From: Cellulomonas sp. ACRRI
GTDB taxonomy: Bacteria > Actinomycetota > Actinomycetes > Actinomycetales > Cellulomonadaceae
Assembly (NCBI RefSeq): GCF_022346185.1
Contig: NZ_JAKRMS010000014.1
Span: forward strand, 1-48,063
Length of the DNA stretch: 48,063 nt
Direction of reading: 5' to 3'
The position numbers and the translations under genes were made by a program. Shown here piece after piece: positions 8,172 to 18,356 of this stretch (within the stretch, counting starts at the first letter, position 1; every line of letters starts with the position of its first letter). Under the pieces are notes generated by a model, which did not search any database, was not told the DNA's origin, and worked only from the letters and a program-made list of their open reading frames with translations.

Positions 8172-9275
8172 TCAGGCCGTCAGCCAGGCCCGGAGCGCGT
8201 CGTGGCACAGCCGGAGCTGGGCGACCGGGAGGCGCTCGTCGTCCTTGTGCGCGAGCAGCGGGTCGCCGGGGCCGAAGTTCACCGCCGGCACCCCGAGCGC
8301 GGAGAAGCGCGCGACGTCCGTCCAGCCGTACTTGGGCGCCGGCGCACCACCGGTCACGCCGAGCACCGCGTCGGCGAACTCGGCCGCGGCGGGGTCGTCC
8401 AACCCGGGGCGGGCACCGGCCGCGGCGTCCGTGACCACCACCTCGAAGCCGTCGAACAGCTCCCGGACGTGCGCCTCCGCCTCCGCCTCGGACCGGGACG
8501 GGGCGAACCGGTAGTTGACGGTGACGACGCACCGGTCGGGGACGACGTTGGTCGCCACGCCCCCGCTGATCAGCACGGCGTTCAGCCCCTCGCGGTACAC
8601 CAGGCCGTCGACCTCGACCGAGGCCGGCTCGTACGCCGCCAGGCGCGCCAGCACCGGCGCCGCGCCGTGGATGGCGTTGACGCCGGTCCACGCCCGCGCC
8701 GAGTGCGCCGCCACGCCCGGCACCCGCACCTCGGCGCGCAGGGTGCCGTTGCAGCCGCCCTCGAGGCCGGCGTCGGTCGGCTCGCAGAGGACGGCGAAGT
8801 CGGCGGCCAGCCAGTCCGGGTGCCCCCGCGCGATCCGGCCCAGGCCGTTGAGGGAGGCCTCGACCTCCTCGTGGTCGTAGAACACCCAGGTGACGTCGCG
8901 GGTCGGCTCCGTCAGCGCGGCCGCGAGCGCCAGCTGGACGGCGACGCCGCCCTTCATGTCGACCGTGCCGCGGCCCCACAGCACCGCGTCGGCGCCGGCA
9001 CCCTCGAGCCGGGTCGGCAGGTTCGCGGGGTCCGTGGTGACCGGCACGGTGTCGATGTGCCCGGCGACCACGACCCGGGACGACCGGCCGAGGCGCGTGC
9101 GCGCGACCACGGCGTCGCCGTCGCGCAGCACCTCCAGGTGCGGGTACGCGCGCAGCGCCGCCTCGACCGCGTCGGCCAGCGCCCGCTCGTCGCCGCTCAC
9201 GGAGGCGATGTCGCAGATCGCGGCGGTGAGCGTCGTGAGGTCGGCGGTCAGGTCCAGCGGGGTGGTCGTCGTCAC
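8172..9275 (-). CDS. dapE: Succinyl-diaminopimelate desuccinylase
   Basis: This 367-residue M20-family zinc hydrolase converts N-succinyl-L,L-DAP to L,L-DAP and succinate in lysine and peptidoglycan synthesis. It has AGHIDTVPV (metal ligand His and catalytic Asp), [11 protein letters not shown] (bridging Asp) and YDHEEVE (catalytic and ligand Glu pair). A dimerisation-domain segment follows around [11 protein letters not shown]. The GTG at 9275 has TAGGGT 7 nt upstream. It is divergent from dapD across only 59 bp, so two linked pathway steps share one small promoter region. Confidence 0.93.
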   Translation of the reverse strand: MTTTTPLDLTADLTTLTAAICDIASVSGDERALADAVEAALRAYPHLEVLRDGDAVVARTRLGRSSRVVVAGHIDTVPVTTDPANLPTRLEGAGADAVLWGRGTVDMKGGVAVQLALAAALTEPTRDVTWVFYDHEEVEASLNGLGRIARGHPDWLAADFAVLCEPTDAGLEGGCNGTLRAEVRVPGVAAHSARAWTGVNAIHGAAPVLARLAAYEPASVEVDGLVYREGLNAVLISGGVATNVVPDRCVVTVNYRFAPSRSEAEAEAHVRELFDGFEVVVTDAAAGARPGLDDPAAAEFADAVLGVTGGAPAPKYGWTDVARFSALGVPAVNFGPGDPLLAHKDDERLPVAQLRLCHDALRAWLTA

Positions 9276-9282
9276 GCCCGCG

Positions 9283-9288
9283 ACCCTA
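9283..9288 (-). promoter_or_regulatory. -10 element of dapE, leaderless spacing
   Basis: TAGGGT on the minus strand ends 7 nt before the dapE GTG at 9275. Confidence 0.6.
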
Positions 9289-9321
9289 CCCGCGGACGAC
9301 CACCCCCTCGCCGACGGCCCC

Positions 9322-9327
9322 TAGGCT
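9322..9327 (+). promoter_or_regulatory. -10 element of dapD, leaderless spacing
   Basis: TAGGCT ends 7 nt before the dapD ATG at 9335. No Shine-Dalgarno sequence lies between, which supports a leaderless message. Confidence 0.6.
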
Positions 9328-9334
9328 GGGCGCC

Positions 9335-10285
9335 ATGACCGACCGCACCGCCTGGGCATGGGGCCTGGCCACCGTCACCGACTCCGCCACGCTGGACGCC
9401 TGGTACCCGCGGCCCGCGCTGGGCGACGTGCCCCCCGCCGCGGAGTGCCCCGAGGAGCTCGCGGCCCTGGTCACGGTCGACGCCGCCCGCGGGGTCCGGA
9501 CCGAGACCGTGCTGACCGTCGTGGACCTGGACGCCGAGCCGGTCGACACCGCCGACGCCTACCTCCGGCTGCACCTGCTGTCCCACCGGCTCGCGGCGCC
9601 GAACACGCTCAACCTCGACGGCATCTTCGCGGTGCTGCCGAACGTCGTGTGGACGGACCACGGCCCGTGCGCGGTCGACGGCTTCGAGCTGACCCGCGCC
9701 CGGCTGCGCGCCGCCACCGGCCGGCCGGTCACGGTCCTCGGGGTCGACAAGTTCCCGCGCATGGTCGACTACGTCCTGCCCGAGGGCGTGCGGATCGCGG
9801 ACGCCGACCGGGTCCGGCTCGGCGCGCACCTCGCCTCCGGCACCACGGTCATGCACGAGGGCTTCGTGAACTTCAACGCGGGCACGCTGGGCACGTCGAT
9901 GGTCGAGGGCCGCATCTCCCAGGGCGTCGTCGTGGGCGAGGGCAGCGACATCGGCGGCGGGGCGTCCATCATGGGCACGCTGTCCGGCGGCGGCCGCGAG
10001 CGGGTGTCGATCGGCGAGCGCTCCCTGCTGGGCGCGAACGCCGGCCTCGGCGTCTCGCTCGGCGACGACTGCGTCGTGGAGGCCGGCCTGTACCTGACGG
10101 CCGGCACCAAGGTGACCCTGGTCGGCGAGACCGGCGACGACGGCGCCCCGCGGGTCGTCAAGGCCCGCGAGCTGTCCGGCTCCGACGGCGTGCTGTTCCG
10201 CCGCAACTCGCTCACCGGCGGCGTCGAGGCCGTGGCCCGCACCGGCACCGGCATCACGCTGAACGCCGCCCTGCACGCGAACTGA
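9335..10285 (+). CDS. dapD: 2,3,4,5-tetrahydropyridine-2,6-dicarboxylate N-succinyltransferase
   Basis: The 316-residue protein is of the actinobacterial DapD type. It transfers succinyl from succinyl-CoA to tetrahydrodipicolinate. The C-terminal half is a left-handed beta-helix with hexapeptide-like turns ([46 protein letters not shown]-like [15 protein letters not shown]). The MVEGRISQG segment matches the active-site region of M. tuberculosis DapD. It is divergent from dapE and only 4 nt ahead of the next gene. Confidence 0.94.
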   Translation: MTDRTAWAWGLATVTDSATLDAWYPRPALGDVPPAAECPEELAALVTVDAARGVRTETVLTVVDLDAEPVDTADAYLRLHLLSHRLAAPNTLNLDGIFAVLPNVVWTDHGPCAVDGFELTRARLRAATGRPVTVLGVDKFPRMVDYVLPEGVRIADADRVRLGAHLASGTTVMHEGFVNFNAGTLGTSMVEGRISQGVVVGEGSDIGGGASIMGTLSGGGRERVSIGERSLLGANAGLGVSLGDDCVVEAGLYLTAGTKVTLVGETGDDGAPRVVKARELSGSDGVLFRRNSLTGGVEAVARTGTGITLNAALHAN

Positions 10286-10289
10286 CGCC

Positions 10290-11252
10290 GTGTCCCGCCG
10301 TCGCGGCACGGCCTCGCGCCTCGGCTGCGCGGCGCTGGCCGCCCTGGCCCTGCTGGCCGGGGCGGTCGGCGCGGTGGTGTGGGCCCTCGGCGGGACCTCC
10401 CCCGCACCCGCGTCCCGGCGGTGCACCGCGACCGTCGACGGCACGGCGTGGGCGCTGTCCGCGGACCAGGCCGACAACGCCGCGCTGATCACCGCCACCG
10501 CGGCGCAGCGCGGGCTGCCCGCGCGGGCCGCGACGATCGGCCTCGCCACCGCGCTGCAGGAGTCCCGGCTCATCAACATCGACTACGGCGACCGGGACTC
10601 CGTCGGGCTGTTCCAGCAGCGGCCCTCGCAGGGCTGGGGCACCGTCGAGCAGATCATGGACCCGGTCTACTCGACCGGGAAGTTCTACGACGGGCTGGTC
10701 GCGGTGCCGGGCTACACCGAGCTGCCGGTGACGGAGGCCGCGCAGGCGGTGCAGCGCTCGGGGTTCCCGGACGCGTACGCCCAGCACGAGGGCCGGTCGC
10801 GCGCGTGGGCGTCCGCGCTGACCGGCTGGACCCCCGCCGCCGTCGACTGCGACCTCGACCCCGCGGAGCCCGGCGACGTCGACGCCGTGGCGGCGCGCGT
10901 GCAGCGGGACTTCGGCGGCGCCGTCTCGGCGGCGGTCGACGCCTCCGCGGACGGGGCGGCGGGCCCGGTCGTGCTCCTGGACGTCGCGGGTCTGACTGCG
11001 GCGACCGGCGGCGACCCGGCGCGCGCCGCCTGGGCGGTCGCGCAGTGGTCGGTCGCCGCGGCCCAGGCGCTGGGCGTCGACGCGGTCGAGGTGGGCGACA
11101 GCCGGTGGGACCGCGCGGGCGACGGCTGGACCGCGGGCGGCGCGGCGGCCGACGCCGCCCCGGCCCCCGAGGGCACGGTCGCCCTCACCCTCGCCCCGGG
11201 CGCGGGGTCAGCCCGCCGACCTCGCCGAGATAGGACCTGCGCGCCGAGATAG
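10290..11252 (+). CDS. Membrane-anchored protein with a lysozyme/transglycosylase-like motif
   Basis: The protein has 320 residues from a GTG 4 nt after dapD. Residues 8-35 form one N-terminal anchor, so the rest should be outside the membrane. The core ATALQESRLINIDYGDRD followed by SVGLFQQRPSQGWGT resembles the SLT/lysozyme fold: a helix ending in the catalytic Glu of QES, then GLFQ. Related actinobacterial secreted proteins are mostly hypothetical and some databases mislabel them as metal transporters. The last 14 or so codons lie in a 19-bp-period repeat array and the TAG stop is inside the second repeat unit. The C-terminus has therefore probably been rewritten by the array. Activity on peptidoglycan is an inference. 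Confidence 0.7.
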   Translation: MSRRRGTASRLGCAALAALALLAGAVGAVVWALGGTSPAPASRRCTATVDGTAWALSADQADNAALITATAAQRGLPARAATIGLATALQESRLINIDYGDRDSVGLFQQRPSQGWGTVEQIMDPVYSTGKFYDGLVAVPGYTELPVTEAAQAVQRSGFPDAYAQHEGRSRAWASALTGWTPAAVDCDLDPAEPGDVDAVAARVQRDFGGAVSAAVDASADGAAGPVVLLDVAGLTAATGGDPARAAWAVAQWSVAAAQALGVDAVEVGDSRWDRAGDGWTAGGAAADAAPAPEGTVALTLAPGAGSARRPRRDRTCAPR

Positions 11253-11296
11253 GACGCGCCGGGGTCCTATCTCGGCGCGGGGGTCCTATCTCGGCG
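11223..11296. repeat. Mirror-symmetric repeat array, 2 forward + 2 inverted units, 19-bp period
   Basis: The forward unit CGCCGAGATAGGAC starts at 11223 and 11242. The inverted unit GTCCTATCTCGGCG starts at 11264 and 11283. Spacing is exactly 19 bp on both sides. The inner pair forms a 16-bp perfect stem (11240-11255 with 11264-11279) with an 8-nt loop. It lies between convergent genes and probably also terminates both transcripts. Confidence 0.9.
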
Positions 11297-11326
11297 ATCG
11301 GACGGTCGGACGCGGGCGGACGCGGG

Positions 11327-12325
11327 TCAGCGGAGGGCCGCGAAGGCGGTGATCTCCTCCCGGAGCTGCTCCGCGAGCTCCGCCAGGCCCGCGTCCGGGC
11401 CGGCGCCGCCGCCCGCCGCGGCCGCGACCGCCTCGACCTGGCCGGACATGCCGGCCACGATCTCGTCGATCCGCCCGATGGCCCGGCCGGCGTCGTCGGC
11501 CACCGCCTGCGCCTCGGCGACCTGCCGCGCGATGTCGTCGGACCGGCCCGCCGAGTCGTCGGCGAGCGCCCGGACCTCCTCGGCCACGACCGCGAACCCG
11601 CGCCCGGCCTCCCCCGCCCGCGCGGCCTCGATGGTCGCGTTCAGCGCGAGCAGCCGGGTCCGGCTGGCGATCGCCTTGACCAGTCCCGCGGCCTCGTCGA
11701 TCTGCCCGGAGGTGTCGGCGAGCTCCCGGACGGTCGCCCGGGAGTCCCGCGCCGCGGACGTCGCCTGCTCGGCTGCGGCGCCCAGCGCGGCGGCCGACGA
11801 CGCGAGCCGCTGGGCGCTCTCCGCCACCCGCTCGGCCACGGCGACCAGCCGCTCGGCGAGGTCGGCCCGCTCCGCCCGGTCCCGGGCGGTGCGGCTCGCG
11901 GCGCCCTCCAGCCCGGCGCGCGCGCCGTCGATCCGCGCGGCGCCCTCCCGGAACGCCCCCGGCAGGCCGCGGCGCAGGAACCGCCGGTGGAACCGCCCCT
12001 CGCCCGCGGCGGTGAGCGAGGCCTGGGACTCGCGGACGTACGCGTCCACCAGGTCGGCCAGCCGGTTGAGCGAGCCGCGGGCGCGCTGCACCGCCTCGTC
12101 GCCGTCGAGCACGGGGAGCCGGCCCTCGAGGTCGCCCGACGCGATCCGGTCGCAGAACGCGGCGATCGCCTCCAGCGCCGCGGCGGTGCCGTCGTCGGGT
12201 CCCGCGCCCGGTCCCCGGCCGCGGGACCACCGGCGGTCACGGCCCGCCCGCGCCGGGGCACCGACCCGGTCCGTGCCCGGCGGCACCGGCAGCACCGGCA
12301 GCGCCCCCGTCGTCGTCGCGGTCAT
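11327..12325 (-). CDS. Soluble, short methyl-accepting chemotaxis-type signalling protein
   Basis: The 332-residue protein has no signal peptide or membrane span. Residues 225-257 are the conserved MCP hairpin tip ([18 protein letters not shown], then [15 protein letters not shown]) that contacts CheA and CheW. Upstream are long helices and a segment [16 protein letters not shown] seen in other cytoplasmic-type MCPs. Only about 75 residues follow the tip, shorter than a usual return helix. The start at 12325 overlaps the PAS gene stop (ATGA). The partner PAS protein is Aer-like, so the two probably form a split redox or energy-taxis receptor. Confidence 0.82.
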   Translation of the reverse strand: MTATTTGALPVLPVPPGTDRVGAPARAGRDRRWSRGRGPGAGPDDGTAAALEAIAAFCDRIASGDLEGRLPVLDGDEAVQRARGSLNRLADLVDAYVRESQASLTAAGEGRFHRRFLRRGLPGAFREGAARIDGARAGLEGAASRTARDRAERADLAERLVAVAERVAESAQRLASSAAALGAAAEQATSAARDSRATVRELADTSGQIDEAAGLVKAIASRTRLLALNATIEAARAGEAGRGFAVVAEEVRALADDSAGRSDDIARQVAEAQAVADDAGRAIGRIDEIVAGMSGQVEAVAAAAGGGAGPDAGLAELAEQLREEITAFAALR

Positions 12326-12936
12326 GCGGCACCCCCGTCGGCGTCGTCGCGGCCGGCGAGCGACCACACCCACTCGTCGTACGTCAGTCCGGCGTCGTCC
12401 AGGGCGACGCCGAGCGCCGCGGCTCCCGCGGCGAGGGCGTCCGGCGTGCTCGGCTGCGCGTCCTCGGCGGCCCGGACCCGGGCGTAGAGGTCGCCGACGG
12501 CGCGGCGCGTGGCCGGCGGCACCCACCGGCGGTTGGAGTGGTACCCGACGACCCGCCCGTCGGGCCCGCGCGAGGCGGTGACGTGCGCGAGCACCCAGTA
12601 GTGCCCGCCGTCCGCCGCGAGGTTCAGCACGTAGGCGAACAGCTCCTGGCCGGTGGGGATGACCTCCCACATCAGCCGGAACACCGCCCGCGGCATGGCC
12701 GGGTGCCGGATCAGGTTGTGCGGCGCGCCGAGGATCTCGTCCTCCGGGTACCCGCTCACGCGCACGAACACGTCGTTCGCGTAGGTGACGACCCCCCGGG
12801 GGTCGGTCTTGGAGACGATGATCTCCTCGGGCCCGAAGGCCCGCTCGACACCGGTCGGCCGCACCCCGCGTCGCCCCCGCGCGGGTCCGGGCCGCCGGCC
12901 GCTGCCGCGATGGTGCGCGGCCTCAGTGGGCGACAT
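12322..12936 (-). CDS. Aer-type PAS domain sensor protein
   Basis: The 204-residue soluble protein has one PAS domain at about 38-150. [39 protein letters not shown] and HYWVLAHVT match the FAD-binding PAS of E. coli Aer nearly motif for motif. There is no HAMP, span or signalling domain. Those functions appear to be supplied by the MCP encoded immediately downstream with an ATGA overlap. The C-terminal 50 residues are a small unrecognised domain containing DEWVWSL. FAD binding is inferred from similarity. Confidence 0.82.
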   Translation of the reverse strand: MSPTEAAHHRGSGRRPGPARGRRGVRPTGVERAFGPEEIIVSKTDPRGVVTYANDVFVRVSGYPEDEILGAPHNLIRHPAMPRAVFRLMWEVIPTGQELFAYVLNLAADGGHYWVLAHVTASRGPDGRVVGYHSNRRWVPPATRRAVGDLYARVRAAEDAQPSTPDALAAGAAALGVALDDAGLTYDEWVWSLAGRDDADGGAA

Positions 12937-13003
12937 GCCCCCGGGATCGGTCCGAGTCGTCGGGTTCTGACCGGTTCGTCCGACCCGATCCGGGGGAAGC
13001 GCT

Positions 13004-13017
13004 CGCCCGCGCGGGCG
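13004..13017 (-). terminator. Short GC-rich palindrome after gltA
   Basis: CGCCCGC is followed directly by GCGGGCG, 10 nt past the gltA stop. It is a plausible terminator or part of one. Confidence 0.45.
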
Positions 13018-13026
13018 GGGGTGCGG

Positions 13027-14325
<1,299 letters not shown>

Positions 14326-14449
14326 GGCGCTCCTCCTCGGGCGGTGTGCGGGGCTCGGACCTCGGTCCGGTCCGCGAGGTCGTGCAGGTCAGGTGCCGGC
14401 GGCCGCTGCGGTGCGGGCGCGCGCCACGGGGGTGGCTCGGCCTGCGACG

Positions 14450-14455
14450 AGGCTA
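14450..14455 (-). promoter_or_regulatory. Candidate -10 element of gltA
   Basis: TAGCCT on the minus strand, about 125 nt upstream of the gltA ATG. A transcription start about 6-7 nt further on would put the CRP-type site centre near -61 to -66, a class I activator position. The -35 region (TGGTTC) is weak. Confidence 0.4.
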
Positions 14456-14500
14456 CGTGCCGTCCGCGGGCGGAACCATCCCGGGAGCGGCGCGAGGCGC

Positions 14501-14516
14501 TGTGACGAGAGTCACA
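14501..14516. promoter_or_regulatory. CRP/GlxR-type operator
   Basis: TGTGACGAGAGTCACA is a perfect TGTGA-N6-TCACA dyad, the consensus of actinobacterial CRP/GlxR regulators. It lies between gltA (176 nt to the start) and the 3' end of dapC, so it most likely acts on gltA. Confidence 0.75.
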
Positions 14517-14570
14517 CGTCCCGTCGCAGGGCACGGCCGCCGACGGAGCGCCGCGCGCCGGCCCCCGCGG

Positions 14571-15728
14571 TCAGCGCGCGCCGACCGCCGCGAGCCGCGC
14601 CGCCGCCGCCGCGATCCGCTCGTCCGTGCCGGTCAGCGCCACGCGCACGTGCCGCGGCGCGCCGTAGAACGACCCCGGCGCGACCAGGATCCCGCGCTCG
14701 GCGAGCCGGCCGACGGTGGCCCAGCAGTCGTCGTCGCCCTCGGCCGGCCGGGCCCACAGGTACAGCCCCGCGGCGGACCGGTCCACGACCAGCCCGGCGG
14801 CGCCCAGCGCCCCGAGCAGCGCGGTGCGCCGCGCCCGGTACCGCTCGCGCTGCTCCGCCACGTGCGCGTCGTCGCCCAGTGCGACGGTCATCGCGGCCTG
14901 CACCGGGGCGGGCACGATCATGCCGACGTGCTTGCGGGTGGCGAGCAGGTCGCCGACCAGCGCCGGGTCGCCCGCGGCGAACGCCGCCCGGTACCCCGCG
15001 AGGTTCGACTGCTTGGACAGCGAGTACAGCGCGAGCAGCCCCGTGACGTCGCCGCCGGTGACCCGCGGGTCCAGCACGCTCGGCACGCCGTCGGTCGCCC
15101 ACGGCTCGTCCCAGGCCAGCTCGGCGTAGCACTCGTCCGAGGCCACCACGACCGGCCGCCCGGTGCGGGCCGCGGCGGCACGGGCGGCCTCGACCACCGC
15201 GCGCAGCTCCTCGACGCCGAGGACCCGGCCGTCCGGGTTGCCCGGGGAGTTCAGCCACACCAGGCGCACCCGGTCGCCGTCCGGTCCGGCCAGCAGCGCG
15301 GCCGGGTCGTCGGTCGCGACCGGCTCGGCGCCGGCCAGCCGCGCGCCGACGTCGTAGGTCGGGTACGCCGCCGCGGGGTGCGCGACCAGGTCGCCGGCGC
15401 CCAGGCGCAGCAGCGCGGGCAGCAGCGCCACGAGCTCCTTCGACCCGACCGTCGGCAGCACGCCCGCGGGGTCGAGGTCGGGGACGCCGCGGCGCCGGGC
15501 GTACCAGGCGACGACGGCCTCGCGGAGCGCGGGGGTCCCCCAGGTCTGCGGGTAGCCCGGCGCGTCGGCCGCGTCGGCCAGCGCCCGGCGCACCACCTCG
15601 GGCGTCGGGTCGACCGGCGTGCCGACCGACAGGTCGACGATGCCGTCCGGGTGCGCGCGGGCTCGGTCGCCGTACGCCGTCAGGGTGTCCCAGGGGAAGT
15701 CCGGCAGCGCGCCGGTGTGCAGGCCCAC
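14571..15728 (-). CDS. dapC: Succinyldiaminopimelate transaminase
   Basis: This 385-residue PLP-dependent class I/II aminotransferase matches the actinobacterial DapC group (M. tuberculosis Rv1178 type). It has the N-terminal FPWDTLTAYGDRARAHPDGI, the NSPGNPDGRVL binding loop, SDECYAELAWDE, and the PLP-lysine region YSLSKQSNLAGYR. GTG 15728 is used, 5 nt after the ferredoxin stop, so the genes are one operon. It supplies the step between DapD and DapE. The N-succinyl substrate is taken from family and pathway context. Confidence 0.88.
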   Translation of the reverse strand: MGLHTGALPDFPWDTLTAYGDRARAHPDGIVDLSVGTPVDPTPEVVRRALADAADAPGYPQTWGTPALREAVVAWYARRRGVPDLDPAGVLPTVGSKELVALLPALLRLGAGDLVAHPAAAYPTYDVGARLAGAEPVATDDPAALLAGPDGDRVRLVWLNSPGNPDGRVLGVEELRAVVEAARAAAARTGRPVVVASDECYAELAWDEPWATDGVPSVLDPRVTGGDVTGLLALYSLSKQSNLAGYRAAFAAGDPALVGDLLATRKHVGMIVPAPVQAAMTVALGDDAHVAEQRERYRARRTALLGALGAAGLVVDRSAAGLYLWARPAEGDDDCWATVGRLAERGILVAPGSFYGAPRHVRVALTGTDERIAAAAARLAAVGAR

Positions 15729-15733
15729 GCGGC

Positions 15734-16060
15734 CTACTCGCCGTGCACCTGGAGCGGCAGGGTGGCGATGACGGGGTGGTCCTTGTCGATCACGCCCATC
15801 TTCGCCGCGCCGCCGGGCGAGCCCAGGTCGTCGAAGAACTCGACGTTGGCCTTGTAGTACTCGCTCCACTGCTCGGGGACGTCGTCCTCGTAGTAGATGG
15901 CCTCGACGGGGCAGACCGGCTCGCAGGCGCCGCAGTCCACGCACTCGTCGGGGTGGATGTACAGCGACCGCTTGCCCTCGTAGATGCAGTCGACCGGGCA
16001 CTCCTCGATGCACGCCTTGTCCTTGACGTCCACGCAGGGCTGGGCGATCACATACGTCAC
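15734..16060 (-). CDS. fdxA: 7Fe ferredoxin [3Fe-4S][4Fe-4S]
   Basis: In this 108-residue ferredoxin the cysteine pattern copies Azotobacter FdI-type proteins. Cys9, Cys17 and Cys50 fit the 3Fe-4S cluster. Cys21, Cys40, Cys43 and Cys46 fit the 4Fe-4S cluster, and Cys25 is the spare. The GTG at 16060 was chosen because GGAGG sits just upstream and the protein then starts TYVIAQPCVD like its homologues; an in-frame GTG at 16072 would put that site inside the coding region. It is an electron carrier, for example to cytochromes P450 or other redox enzymes. The fdxA-dapC pairing is common in actinobacteria. Confidence 0.93.
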   Translation of the reverse strand: MTYVIAQPCVDVKDKACIEECPVDCIYEGKRSLYIHPDECVDCGACEPVCPVEAIYYEDDVPEQWSEYYKANVEFFDDLGSPGGAAKMGVIDKDHPVIATLPLQVHGE

Positions 16061-16186
16061 GGTGTCCTCCACGCGCCCCGGCCTCGGCGGCCGGGCGCGA
16101 TCCGGGTCGGCTCGGGCTGGCTGCTCCTAGTATCGCTCACCTGCGCACGACCGGCGCAGCAGGGCACGACGAGACGGGGACGACAC

Positions 16187-16468
16187 ATGAGCAGCGCCGA
16201 CGCGACCGCTCCGGGCGGACCGGGCGGCGGCGGCCCGGCCGCGGTCCCGTGGCGCGCGTGGCGGCCGGGTCAGCGCGTCGTCGTCCGGCGCCGGCTGCCG
16301 GCCGGCGAGCCCCAGCCGTACACCGACGTGCTCGGGGACCTCGTGGCGGTGGACGACGACGGGGTCACCGTGCGGACCCGCCGCGCGGGTGACGTGCGGG
16401 TGCCGGGCGCCGAGATCGCGCTGGGCAAGGTCGTGCCGCCGGCCCCGGAGCGCCGCCCGCGGCGCTGA
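16187..16468 (+). CDS. Small SH3-like domain protein (similar to the N-terminal domain of Rv0428c-type acetyltransferases)
   Basis: The 93-residue protein has a core of WRPGQRVVVRRRLPAG, TDVLGDLVAVDDDGVTVRTR and GDVRVPGAEIALGKVVPP. This beta-rich pattern is seen as the N-terminal SH3-like part of actinobacterial GNAT-family proteins and as stand-alone genes beside fdxA. No acetyltransferase domain follows, so catalysis is not expected. A GGGGACGAC ribosome site precedes the ATG, and TAGTAT at 16128-16133 may be its -10. It diverges from fdxA. The function is unknown. Confidence 0.65.
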   Translation: MSSADATAPGGPGGGGPAAVPWRAWRPGQRVVVRRRLPAGEPQPYTDVLGDLVAVDDDGVTVRTRRAGDVRVPGAEIALGKVVPPAPERRPRR

Positions 16469-16484
16469 GCCGCCGCGGCGCCGA

Positions 16485-16510
16485 GCCGCCCCCGGCGCGC
16501 CGGGGGCGGC
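16485..16510. terminator. 26-bp perfect palindrome between convergent genes
   Basis: Bases 16485-16497 pair exactly with 16498-16510. It lies between the small SH3-like gene (ends 16468) and the VanW gene (ends 16516). Confidence 0.8.
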
Positions 16511-16515
16511 GGACC

Positions 16516-18303
16516 TCAGCCCGCCGGCGCCGCCGACGCCGGGTCGGGCCCGCAGACCACCTTGTTCTGCGCCTTGTAGGTCCAGGTCGACGGCTCGACC
16601 GCGACGACCTCGCCGTTCAGCTTGATGGTCCGGGTGTTCGTGATCCGGAAGCCCGGGTTGCCCGCGGACTGCGGCGAGCAGGTCGGCGACTGCGAGTACA
16701 CGGTGGTCGGCTGCACGACGTTGGTCTTCGGACCGGCCTCGGTGGTCACCTCGAAGTACGGGGTGCTCCAGATCTTCACCCACGTCTTGCCGTCCGCCAC
16801 GTACGCCTGGACGAGCGCGCCGTAGGGCGTGGTGTTCTTCCACCTCATGTCGAGCGTGCCGGTGAACAGCGTCGCCTCGCGGCCCGCGGGGTACCGGGTG
16901 AACCACTCGGAGTGCGGCTTGTGCTCCACGTCCTCCATGCCGGCGAAGTAGGCCGCGTTGTACGTGGTCGTGGACAGCTGGGACAGCCCGCCGCCCCACG
17001 CGTCCGTGTGCTCGCCGCTGACGATCGCGCCCGCGGTGGTGAAGCCGTGCGCGGCGTCGATCGGGCCGAGCGCCTCGGTCAGGCTGAACGTCTCCCCCGG
17101 CCGGACCAGCGTGCCGGAGATCGCGGCGGCGCCGGCGGCGATGTTCTGCGTGCGGCGCGGCTCGGAGGTCAGCGGGGTGGAGAACTCGGCGACGACCTGG
17201 GTGACGCCGAGGGCCTGCAGCGCCTCGGTGGTCTGCGCCGGGTCCGAGGCCACGAGCTCCACGGCCGCGTCCCGCTGGTCGGACTGGGTGGCCTGCGCGA
17301 CGGCGGCGGCGAGCGCGGCGGGGTCCAGGGTGGTGCCGGGGGTGCCGGGCACGATCACCGGGGCGCCGTCCTGGAACTCGAAGCGCGCGTCCGAGGCGGT
17401 GGTGAGCAGGTTCGTGGAGCGCGCGAGCACCGCCTCGACCAGCGCGGCGCCGTCCAGCTGCAGCACCAGGTCGGAGTCCTGCGGCACCATCGACGCGGCG
17501 GCGCCCAGCACGTCCACCGGCAGCTCGACGGTCTGGCCCGCGACCTGCACGGCGACCGGCGCCGCGACGACCCGCGACGCGACGTCCTGCAGCGCGCGGT
17601 CGGTCTCCTCCTGGGTGATGTCGGGGGCGACGACCTCGGTGGCGAGCTCGAGCGGGCGCGCCGCGGTGAGCCAGGTGCCGGCCAGGGCCTCGCGGGCGGC
17701 GTCCTCGTCCAGCGCCCAGCCGTCCTCGGCGGCGACGGCGTGCGCCTCCCCGTCCGCGAACGCGATCGACCCGTCGACGGGCGCGAGGGCGAGCGTCCCG
17801 GACAGCGACGCGACGGCCGCGTCGAGCGCGTCGTCGTCGACGACCGTCACCGGCTCCTCCGCGGCGCCGCCGACCACGTGCCGCCACAGCCGCTGCGGCC
17901 GCAGGTCCGCGCCGGTCAGCCGCTCGACGGTGGCGGCGGCGTCGAACGTCAGCCCCGCGGCCGCCGGGTCGACGCTGCCGGACATGTCCTGCGCGCTCAC
18001 CGGCACGGGCTCGGCGGCGAGGCCGCCCAGCTCGTCGGTCAGGACCTGCTCCGCGCGGTCGGCGGACATGCCGCCGATCGGCACGCCCGCGACCGTCGTC
18101 CCGCGCGGGACCCGGTCGGCCAGGGCGAAGGACGCGCCGACGTACGCACCCGCCAGGAGCACGACCACGCCGCCGACGACCAGCGCCGCGCGCAGCCGGC
18201 GCCGCGGGCGCTCGGGCTCGAACTCGTCGAGCGGGGACCACGACTCCTCGGGTCCACCGCCGTCCACGACGGGCTCGGTGCCCTCCGCGCTGCCCTTCGC
18301 CAT
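16516..18303 (-). CDS. VanW family protein with peptidoglycan-binding-like repeats
   Basis: The 595-residue protein has a cytoplasmic N-terminus of 38 residues and one span at about 39-62, followed by a large outside part. Residues 65-350 hold two or three repeated alpha/beta modules like those of the putative peptidoglycan-binding domain next to VanW. The VanW domain follows: GETFSLTEALGPIDAAHGF, AWGGGLSQLSTTTYNAAYFA, and HKPHSEWFTRYPAGREAT. The position that is Cys in many VanW proteins (GGGxCQ) is Ser here, as in many actinobacterial members. A strong GGGGGGA precedes the ATG. The biochemical role is unknown; cell-wall association is inferred. Confidence 0.85.
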   Translation of the reverse strand: MAKGSAEGTEPVVDGGGPEESWSPLDEFEPERPRRRLRAALVVGGVVVLLAGAYVGASFALADRVPRGTTVAGVPIGGMSADRAEQVLTDELGGLAAEPVPVSAQDMSGSVDPAAAGLTFDAAATVERLTGADLRPQRLWRHVVGGAAEEPVTVVDDDALDAAVASLSGTLALAPVDGSIAFADGEAHAVAAEDGWALDEDAAREALAGTWLTAARPLELATEVVAPDITQEETDRALQDVASRVVAAPVAVQVAGQTVELPVDVLGAAASMVPQDSDLVLQLDGAALVEAVLARSTNLLTTASDARFEFQDGAPVIVPGTPGTTLDPAALAAAVAQATQSDQRDAAVELVASDPAQTTEALQALGVTQVVAEFSTPLTSEPRRTQNIAAGAAAISGTLVRPGETFSLTEALGPIDAAHGFTTAGAIVSGEHTDAWGGGLSQLSTTTYNAAYFAGMEDVEHKPHSEWFTRYPAGREATLFTGTLDMRWKNTTPYGALVQAYVADGKTWVKIWSTPYFEVTTEAGPKTNVVQPTTVYSQSPTCSPQSAGNPGFRITNTRTIKLNGEVVAVEPSTWTYKAQNKVVCGPDPASAAPAG

Positions 18304-18356
18304 CCAGGTCCCCCCTCGCGAGCGGCGGCGCCGGGATCAGGACGCCGCGACCGCCG

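Noticed and set aside
11223..11296. CRISPR array
   Set aside because: Units are 14 bp with 5-bp spacers at a fixed 19-bp step and switch orientation. No cas genes are present. The same holds for the arrays at 19405 and 44353.
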